Source of the DNA: Rhodobiaceae bacterium UBA4490
Lineage (GTDB): Bacteria; Pseudomonadota; Alphaproteobacteria; Parvibaculales; Parvibaculaceae
NCBI GenBank assembly: GCA_002389665.1
Contig: DGNO01000004.1
Location: 116,149-180,148, forward strand
Length of the DNA: 64,000 nucleotides
Direction of reading: 5' to 3'
Under the pieces are notes generated by a model. It was given only the letters and a program-made list of their open reading frames with translations. It was not told the DNA's origin and ran no database searches. Below are positions 58,847-64,000 of the stretch, piece after piece. A program made the translations under genes and the position numbers. Within the stretch, counting starts at the first letter, position 1. The number at the start of each line of letters is the position of its first letter.

Positions 58847-59446
58847 ATGCGCTGGTTCGGATGGCAGGAGGCGCCGCAAAGCGCCGCAAATGCCGCGACG
58901 GAAGGCACCATGCTCGAACGGCTGGCCGAGCCGCAACACCCCCAACTCGCCCTGCTTCTGGATTACTGGGAGGAAAAACGGGGGCCCGGCCGGGCCATGC
59001 CGGCGCGCGGCGACATTTCCCCCACCGACATTCCCCGCCTCATGCCCCATCTCGTTCTTTTCGACATTCTGGAGGACGGCAAGGACGGACAGATCCGTGT
59101 CTTCGGGTCCGAGCTCACCGAAATGGTCGGCGAGGACCGCACCGGCATGCGCCTCTCACAGATCAACTGCCAGAGGCAGGAACAATCGGCGCAGAACATC
59201 CGCCTGCGCTGGCTCAATATTTTTCATCTGACCGTGGCCGAAAAAGCGCCCACCTTCGTCAAGGCGCCGATGAGCAATAGCGGGCGCGATTTCATGATCT
59301 TTCACGGCGCCTGCCTGCCGCTTTGCGGCAAGGATAGCGAGGAGATGAAACAGATACTCGGTATTCTCGTCACGCTGCCCCGCTCTGCAGATGACTTGCT
59401 GCCGCCGCCCGTGCCTTACGGCACCGAAGCACCGGGCTTCATCTGA
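58847..59446 (+). CDS. PAS_5-domain protein
   Basis: About 199 residues from ATG 58847, which has GGGGAGGGCGAGAAC upstream. The core LLLDYWEEKRGPGRAMPARGDISPTDIPRLMPHLVLFDIL and IRVFGSELTEMVGEDRTGMRLSQI is the textbook PAS_5 pattern (aromatic-YW, RAMPxRxDIxPxxIPRLLPxxxLxD, G-S-EL). No kinase or DNA-binding output domain. A close relative lies 121 bases downstream on the same strand. Role unknown; similar stand-alone proteins are numerous in Alphaproteobacteria. Confidence 0.85.
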   Translation: MRWFGWQEAPQSAANAATEGTMLERLAEPQHPQLALLLDYWEEKRGPGRAMPARGDISPTDIPRLMPHLVLFDILEDGKDGQIRVFGSELTEMVGEDRTGMRLSQINCQRQEQSAQNIRLRWLNIFHLTVAEKAPTFVKAPMSNSGRDFMIFHGACLPLCGKDSEEMKQILGILVTLPRSADDLLPPPVPYGTEAPGFI

Positions 59447-59567
59447 CCGCGCAAAATAGGGAGCTGCACCCTTGTCCTCTCACACAGATGCATGATCCTC
59501 TTGGAAAAACGAGTCGTAGAACTCTCTGCAGCGCGCAGGCCGCGCCGGATAGGATAGGGGAAACGGC

Positions 59568-60071
59568 ATGACATGCGGGCCGATCAATAGAATTCCAGCC
59601 GGGTTGCAGTGGATGGACGTGCCGCTTCATCCGCTCACCATCCAGCTTTACGACTATTGGCGCGAAAAGGCCGCGGGCCGCGCGATGCCCGACCGCGCCG
59701 ATATCGACCCGATAGAGATCCCCCGCCTTCTACCGAATATTCTGTTGGTCGATTCGCTCACCGCCGAAGGCGATTTCCGCGTCCGGCTTTTCGGCTCCGA
59801 GCTTGCCTATTTGACCGGAGAAGAACGCACCGGCACAGGCCGCACTGAAATCGGCCGCAACCGCCCGCCAGAGCTTGCACAAAAATCCCAGGAACGCTGG
59901 AAAGTCGTGATCACCCGGCTGGTGAACGAGCAGGCGCCGCTCTTCCTGCGCACCCGCATGGATTATCACGCCGACAATCACCGGGTGCTCCATATTGCCG
60001 CCCTGCCGCTTTCAGCCGGCACGCCCGGCCAAATGGGTCAGGCCATTGGCATGATGGTGACGGAGGCCTGA
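59568..60071 (+). CDS. PAS_5-domain protein
   Basis: 167 residues. HPLTIQLYDYWREKAAGRAMPDRADIDPIEIPRLLPNILLVDSL and FRVRLFGSELAYLTGEERTGTGRTEIG align directly with the preceding protein. It is about 30 residues shorter and lacks that protein's tryptophan-rich N-terminus. The ATG follows AGGGGAAACGGC. Probably a duplication of its upstream neighbour. No output domain. Convergent with the TlpA-like gene, whose stop is 4 bases away. Confidence 0.85.
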   Translation: MTCGPINRIPAGLQWMDVPLHPLTIQLYDYWREKAAGRAMPDRADIDPIEIPRLLPNILLVDSLTAEGDFRVRLFGSELAYLTGEERTGTGRTEIGRNRPPELAQKSQERWKVVITRLVNEQAPLFLRTRMDYHADNHRVLHIAALPLSAGTPGQMGQAIGMMVTEA

Positions 60072-60075
60072 AAGC

Positions 60076-60681
60076 CTATTCCCGCTCCAGCACGGCCCTG
60101 ATCAGCGCCTTGGCATCGGGCGAATCCCATTCCGCGGCCCCGACAAGACGGCCGACCACGCGCCCTTCCTTATCGAGCAGCATGGTCAGCGGCAGGCCGA
60201 ATGCGCCGAGCGTCACGCCTGCCCGCGCGGAAGGGTCCTGATAGAGCGCCAAGTTCGTCACCCCCACTTCCTCATAGAAAGCCTTGGGGCCCTCCATGCC
60301 GCCTTTATCGAGGCTGAGCGCCACGACCTCGAAATCCGCCCCCCCAAGATCGGCCTGCAACCGGTCGAGCGCCGGCATTTCATGGCGGCAGGGCCCGCAC
60401 CAGGTCGCCCAGAGATTGAGCAGCACGACCTTGCCCTTGAAGGCATCGAGCCCCAGTTCCTCACCCGCCGCGTTCCGGAAACTGACGGGATCGGGGGCTT
60501 CGAGCTTGGGAAAACTCACAAATCCCTTCATCTCGCCCACCGAATAGGCGGCAAGGGGCCCGGAAGCCTGCCCCCCTTCAAGATTGCGCCCGCCCGGCTC
60601 AATCAAGTATATGACCCCTAAAGCAATGATCCCCGCCAAAGCCAGGGCTCCGAGCGGCAGCAATATCTTGGACCGGGTCAT
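60076..60681 (-). CDS. tlpA: TlpA-family thiol:disulfide reductase
   Basis: 201 residues. A single N-terminal membrane anchor ([22 protein letters not shown]) is followed by a periplasmic thioredoxin fold with the redox motif [20 protein letters not shown] and a cis-Pro loop [11 protein letters not shown]. Start ATG 60681 after GGGAGGTAAATTG. It keeps periplasmic thiols reduced, for example in cytochrome c or CuA assembly. Divergent from argH, a placement I associate with many Alphaproteobacteria. Confidence 0.9.
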   Translation of the reverse strand: MTRSKILLPLGALALAGIIALGVIYLIEPGGRNLEGGQASGPLAAYSVGEMKGFVSFPKLEAPDPVSFRNAAGEELGLDAFKGKVVLLNLWATWCGPCRHEMPALDRLQADLGGADFEVVALSLDKGGMEGPKAFYEEVGVTNLALYQDPSARAGVTLGAFGLPLTMLLDKEGRVVGRLVGAAEWDSPDAKALIRAVLERE

Positions 60682-60729
60682 CAATTTACCTCCCACGCCC
60701 CGGCGCGGGCAATACGCCGGAGAAGACGA

Positions 60730-62130
60730 ATGAGCAACAAAATGTGGGGCGGCCGGTTCGGCGAGAGCCCCGATGAAATCATGGAGGAAATCAATGCCTC
60801 CATCGGCTTCGACAAGCGTTTTGCCGCCCAGGATATAAGGGGCTCAAAAGCGCATGCCCACATGCTCGCCGAAAAGGGAATTATTGCAAAGGCGGACGTA
60901 GATCAAATTGTCGCGGGGCTCGACGCGATCGGCGCGGAAATTGAGGCAGGCGCCTTCGAATTCTCCCGCGCGCTTGAAGACATTCACATGAATATCGAAG
61001 CGCGCCTGAAAGAAACCGTGGGCGAGGCCGCGGGCCGCCTTCACACCGCCCGCTCGCGCAACGACCAGGTGGCGACGGATTTCAAACTCTATATCCGCGA
61101 CACGCTCGATCATCTGGACACCCAACTGCGCGCCCTGCAGGAAGCGCTGGTGGCCAAAGCCAAGGCGCATGCGGCAACGGTGATGCCAGGCTTTACGCAT
61201 TTGCAGACCGCCCAGCCCGTTACCTTCGGCCATCATTGCCTGGCTTATGTGGAAATGGCGGGCCGGGACCGGGGCCGCTTTGCCGATGCGCGCAAAAGGC
61301 TGAACGAAAGCCCGCTCGGCGCCGCCGCCCTTGCCGGCACCTCCTTTCCCATCGACCGGGAACAGACGGCGGCAGCACTCGGCTTCGACGGGCCGACGCG
61401 CAATTCGCTCGACAGCGTGTCGGACCGCGATTTCGTGCTCGAAACCTTGAGCGCGGCGGCGATCACCGCCGTGCATCTCTCGCGCCTTGCCGAGGAACTG
61501 GTGATCTGGGTGACGCCCGGTTTCGATTTCGTGCGCCTGCCGGACAGCCTGACCACGGGCTCTTCCATCATGCCGCAGAAAAAGAACCCGGATGCCGCCG
61601 AGCTCGTGCGCGCCAAGACCGGCCGGGTGATCGGCGGTCTGACCTCGCTGCTCGTCGTCATGAAGGGCTTGCCGCTGGCCTATTCCAAGGACATGCAGGA
61701 AGACAAGGAAACGGCTTTCGACGCGCTCGATTCCCTCTCGCTTTGCATCGCCGCCATGACCGCCATGGTGACGCGCCTTAAGGTGAACGAAGACGCGATG
61801 CGCGCCAGCGCCGCCAAAGGCTTTTCCACCGCCACGGATCTTGCCGACTGGCTGGTGCGCGCGCTGGACATGCCCTTCCGCAACGCGCACCATGTCACCG
61901 GTACGCTGGTGGCGAAGGCGGAGGCAAAAGGCTGCGATCTCGACGGGCTCACTCTTGCCGAAATGCAGGAAACCGAACCGCGCATTACCGAGGAAGTCTA
62001 TTCCGTGCTCGGCATCGACAATTCCGTCAAGAGCCGCACGAGCTTCGGCGGCACGGCGCCGGATAACGTCAAAGCCATGGCTGCGTTCTGGGAAAAGACG
62101 CTCGCTGGGGATAACAAAACTGATCGGTAG
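60730..62130 (+). CDS. argH: Argininosuccinate lyase
   Basis: 466 residues. [48 protein letters not shown] is the standard N-terminus. [16 protein letters not shown] and TPGFTHLQ-like [13 protein letters not shown] bind substrate, and the fumarase-family signature [12 protein letters not shown] lies near 278. It splits argininosuccinate to arginine and fumarate, the last step of arginine synthesis. First gene of the argH-lptM-lysA unit; 4 bases separate it from the lipoprotein gene. Confidence 0.97.
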   Translation: MSNKMWGGRFGESPDEIMEEINASIGFDKRFAAQDIRGSKAHAHMLAEKGIIAKADVDQIVAGLDAIGAEIEAGAFEFSRALEDIHMNIEARLKETVGEAAGRLHTARSRNDQVATDFKLYIRDTLDHLDTQLRALQEALVAKAKAHAATVMPGFTHLQTAQPVTFGHHCLAYVEMAGRDRGRFADARKRLNESPLGAAALAGTSFPIDREQTAAALGFDGPTRNSLDSVSDRDFVLETLSAAAITAVHLSRLAEELVIWVTPGFDFVRLPDSLTTGSSIMPQKKNPDAAELVRAKTGRVIGGLTSLLVVMKGLPLAYSKDMQEDKETAFDALDSLSLCIAAMTAMVTRLKVNEDAMRASAAKGFSTATDLADWLVRALDMPFRNAHHVTGTLVAKAEAKGCDLDGLTLAEMQETEPRITEEVYSVLGIDNSVKSRTSFGGTAPDNVKAMAAFWEKTLAGDNKTDR

Positions 62131-62134
62131 AACC

Positions 62135-62260
62135 ATGAAACGCACACTGACCATTGCGCTGACCGCCGCTCTGACCCTGTCGCTAGGCCTTGCCGCTTGC
62201 GGCAAGAAAGGCAATCTCCAGGACCCGCCCGCCCCGCAGCAGGAAGAGCAGGCCTCTTAA
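62135..62260 (+). CDS. lptM: LptM/YifL-type small lipoprotein
   Basis: 41 residues. MKRTLTIALTAALTLSLGLAAC is a lipoprotein signal; the lipidated cysteine is followed by the diagnostic GKKGNLQDPP, then a short polar tail. In Enterobacteria LptM assists LptD maturation in the outer membrane. Position between argH and lysA is typical for Alphaproteobacteria. Confidence 0.85.
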   Translation: MKRTLTIALTAALTLSLGLAACGKKGNLQDPPAPQQEEQAS

Positions 62261-62299
62261 AACCGGCGCCCCAAAACCAGCGCTGCCGCAGAGAATCTT

Positions 62300-63568
62300 A
62301 TGCATCATTTTGCCTACAAGAACGGCGTGCTTCATGCCGAAGATGTCGCGCTCAGCGATATTGCCGCAAAGATCGGCACGCCCTTCTATTGCTATTCGCG
62401 CGCCACGATCGAGCGCCACTATCAGGTTTTTGCCGATGCCTTCAAAGGCACCGACACGCTGATCTGCTATTCGGTCAAAGCCAATTCCAACCTTGCCGTC
62501 ATTAAACTGCTGGCGGATCTGGGCTCAGGCGCCGATGTCGTCTCGCAGGGCGAGCTGCGCCGCGCGCTGGCCGCAGGCATTGTGCCTGAAAAAATCGTCT
62601 TTTCCGGCGTCGGCAAAACTGAAGAGGAAATGCGTTTCGCACTTGAGACGGGTATCCTGCAATTCAATGTTGAGTCGGAACCGGAACTCGAGCAGCTCTC
62701 AAAAGTTGCCGCCGCCATGGGCAAGAAGGCTTCCGTTGCGCTGCGCGTCAATCCGGATGTCGATGCCAAAACCCACGAGAAAATCGCCACCGGGAAAGCG
62801 GAAAACAAGTTCGGCATTTCCTGGCAGCGCGCGCCGGAGGTCTATGACCGCGCCGCTGCCCTTCCCGGCATCGAGGTGGCGGGCATCGATGTACATATAG
62901 GCAGCCAGCTGACCGACCTTGCCCCCTTTGAAGCGGCCTTTACCCGTGTAGCGGAAATGGCTGAACGGCTGCGCGCCGCGGGCCACGACATCAAGCGGCT
63001 CGATCTTGGCGGCGGGCTCGGTATTCCCTACCGGGGCACGAATGACGTGCCGCCGCACCCGACCGAATATGCAGCAATGGTAGAGCGCACTGTCGGGCAT
63101 CTGGGCTGCACGCTGATGTTCGAGCCGGGACGCATGATTGCGGGCAACGCCGGCGTTCTCGTTTCCTCCGTCATCTATGAGAAGCACGGCACCGACCGGG
63201 CTTTCCTCATTGTCGATGCCGCGATGAACGATCTCATCCGCCCGACGCTTTATGATGCCCATCACGACATTCTGCCGGTGAGCGAGGCGCCGGACGCCGC
63301 ACCCGTCACTTATGATGTGGTGGGGCCCGTCTGCGAGACCGGGGATTTCTTCGCCAAGGGGCGCCAGCTTCCCCCCCTCAAATCCGGCGATCTCATCGCG
63401 CTTATGTCGGCCGGGGCCTATGGGGCGGTGCTTTCCTCGACCTATAATACGCGGCCTCTGGTGCCCGAAATCATGGTCTCCGGCGAACACATGGCCGTGA
63501 TCCGCCCGCGCCCAGATTATGACGCAATGCTCGGGCAGGATAAGATACCGGACTGGCTGGCCCCTTAA
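62300..63568 (+). CDS. lysA: Diaminopimelate decarboxylase
   Basis: 422 residues, PLP-dependent, last step of lysine synthesis (meso-DAP to lysine). The PLP lysine is in ICYSVKANSNLAVIKLLADLGSGADVVSQGEL (about 54-85). HIGSQLTDLAPF, RLDLGGGLGIPY and the substrate-binding GPVCETGDFFAK and SAGAYGAVLSSTYNTRP blocks are intact. The alanine-racemase-like barrel and the C-terminal beta domain are complete. Third gene of the argH unit; 60 bases separate it from the partial DUF4175 gene. Confidence 0.97.
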   Translation: MHHFAYKNGVLHAEDVALSDIAAKIGTPFYCYSRATIERHYQVFADAFKGTDTLICYSVKANSNLAVIKLLADLGSGADVVSQGELRRALAAGIVPEKIVFSGVGKTEEEMRFALETGILQFNVESEPELEQLSKVAAAMGKKASVALRVNPDVDAKTHEKIATGKAENKFGISWQRAPEVYDRAAALPGIEVAGIDVHIGSQLTDLAPFEAAFTRVAEMAERLRAAGHDIKRLDLGGGLGIPYRGTNDVPPHPTEYAAMVERTVGHLGCTLMFEPGRMIAGNAGVLVSSVIYEKHGTDRAFLIVDAAMNDLIRPTLYDAHHDILPVSEAPDAAPVTYDVVGPVCETGDFFAKGRQLPPLKSGDLIALMSAGAYGAVLSSTYNTRPLVPEIMVSGEHMAVIRPRPDYDAMLGQDKIPDWLAP

Positions 63569-63628
63569 GGAAACGGACCTATCTGATCAGGGGGCAGCGG
63601 AACGCACGCGGGAAGAGGAGCCCTCGGC

Positions 63629-64000
63629 TTGGCGGAGCAAGACGCCTCACAAAAGCCTGGTCTGGAAAAGCCTGGCCTGCCTGCGCCGATCGAGCGGCGC
63701 GTGGGCGCAAGCCGCCTTGCGCTCTTCTGGGAGCGGCTCTGGCCCGCTCTCTGGCCGAGCCTCGCCATTCTCGGGCTTTTCACACTCGCGGGCCTCAGCG
63801 GCTTTCTAAGCAGCCTGCCCCTCGCCGCTCATTGGCTTTTGTGGTGCGCAAGTTTCGCCGCCGCCGGTTTTTTCCTCTGGCAGCGCCGCGCCGCGTTCTA
63901 CCCGCCAAGCCGCGAGGAAGCGCTGCGCCGGATGGAGCACATCTCCGGCCTCTCCCACCGCCCGCTTTCCGCTTTTAACGATGAAGCCGCCGAGGGCACG
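63629..64000 (+). CDS. DUF4175 (TIGR02302) family membrane protein, 5' part, TTG start
   Basis: 124 codons run to the window edge with no stop. The start is TTG 63629, 9-10 bases after AGAGGAG; no ATG is available before residue 100. The translation begins LAEQDASQKPGLEKPGLPAPIERRVGASRLALFWERLWPALW. Two hydrophobic helices follow (SLAILGLFTLAGLSGFLSSL and HWLLWCASFAAAGFFLW), then REEALRRMEHISGLSHRPLSAFND. This is the N-terminus of the large alphaproteobacterial membrane protein normally found after lysA. Function unknown. Confidence 0.8.
   Translation, partial: MAEQDASQKPGLEKPGLPAPIERRVGASRLALFWERLWPALWPSLAILGLFTLAGLSGFLSSLPLAAHWLLWCASFAAAGFFLWQRRAAFYPPSREEALRRMEHISGLSHRPLSAFNDEAAEGT

Noticed and set aside
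60844..62214. 456-residue frame antisense to argH
   Set aside because: Mirror of a highly conserved gene in GC-rich DNA; no domain or SD.
1..64000. CRISPR array, insertion sequence, prophage or integron
   Set aside because: No regularly spaced repeats, transposase, integrase or phage genes were seen; the tRNA-Leu shows no duplicated 3' end nearby to mark an attachment site.

Overview
The window is a GC-rich chromosomal segment of an Alphaproteobacterium, judged from gene content. Lineage-typical features are the block tlpA-like / argH / lptM / lysA / DUF4175 protein (60076-64000), a short-form Coq7, DsbB, GluQ-RS, an HIG1-type protein, PAS_5 proteins, and ethylmalonyl-CoA-pathway enzymes. 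The load of lipid and xenobiotic genes fits a Parvibaculum-like or related hydrocarbon/fatty-acid degrader, but the genus is a guess. I see no insertion sequence, prophage, CRISPR array or replication origin. There is one tRNA, Leu(CAA).

Layout. 1-1192: a GNAT acetyltransferase and an AT-rich HNH-type gene that looks imported. 1368-4830: an SDR, two tandem duplicated alpha/beta hydrolases and a DsbA-fold isomerase. 4903-9247: an operon of FAD glycerol-3-phosphate dehydrogenase, lipid kinase and an alkyl-DHAP-synthase-like flavoprotein, a possible ether-lipid module. 9252-12968: CPBP protease, AMP-binding ligase, HSL-type esterase and a small protein. 13223-17790: two tandem chemoreceptors, each with a CtrA-like box upstream. 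17830-31089: a catabolic region with three more acyl-CoA synthetases, a CMD-family protein, a metallo-hydrolase, two GSTs, an SDR and a TetR regulator with a clear operator beside a limonene-monooxygenase-like flavoprotein. 31267-37989: TusA, an ArsC-like protein, a TTG-start TetR, tRNA-Leu, a YqaA-type protein, dsbB, coq7, a PAS protein, HNH protein, gluQ and an AEC transporter.

38078-40209 is a three-gene operon of unknown function: a small soluble protein, a membrane protein with a long cytoplasmic helical region, and an exported vWA protein. It is my best candidate for an undescribed system. 40607-45588 holds an FMN reductase, an exported metallo-hydrolase, two lipoproteins, ethylmalonyl-CoA mutase and a CigR-like protein. 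46298-53534 holds methylsuccinyl-CoA dehydrogenase, a membrane-anchored hydrolase, an HIG1 protein, a PagL-like protein, a DUF2975/HTH/lipoprotein operon, and TetR plus haloalkane dehalogenase plus cytochrome b561. 53531-58694 holds DUF1835, cobalamin adenosyltransferase, etfBA and 3-hydroxybutyryl-CoA dehydrogenase. Two PAS_5 proteins and the amino-acid block finish the window.

How the genes fit together: acyl-CoA ligases activate acids, ETF takes electrons from acyl-CoA dehydrogenases, HBD works on C4 CoA esters, and the ethylmalonyl-CoA pathway (mutase and methylsuccinyl-CoA dehydrogenase, with adenosylcobalamin made by the adenosyltransferase) assimilates the acetyl-CoA. Many starts were moved inward from the longest reading frame using Shine-Dalgarno sequences. 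Several genes use GTG or TTG.
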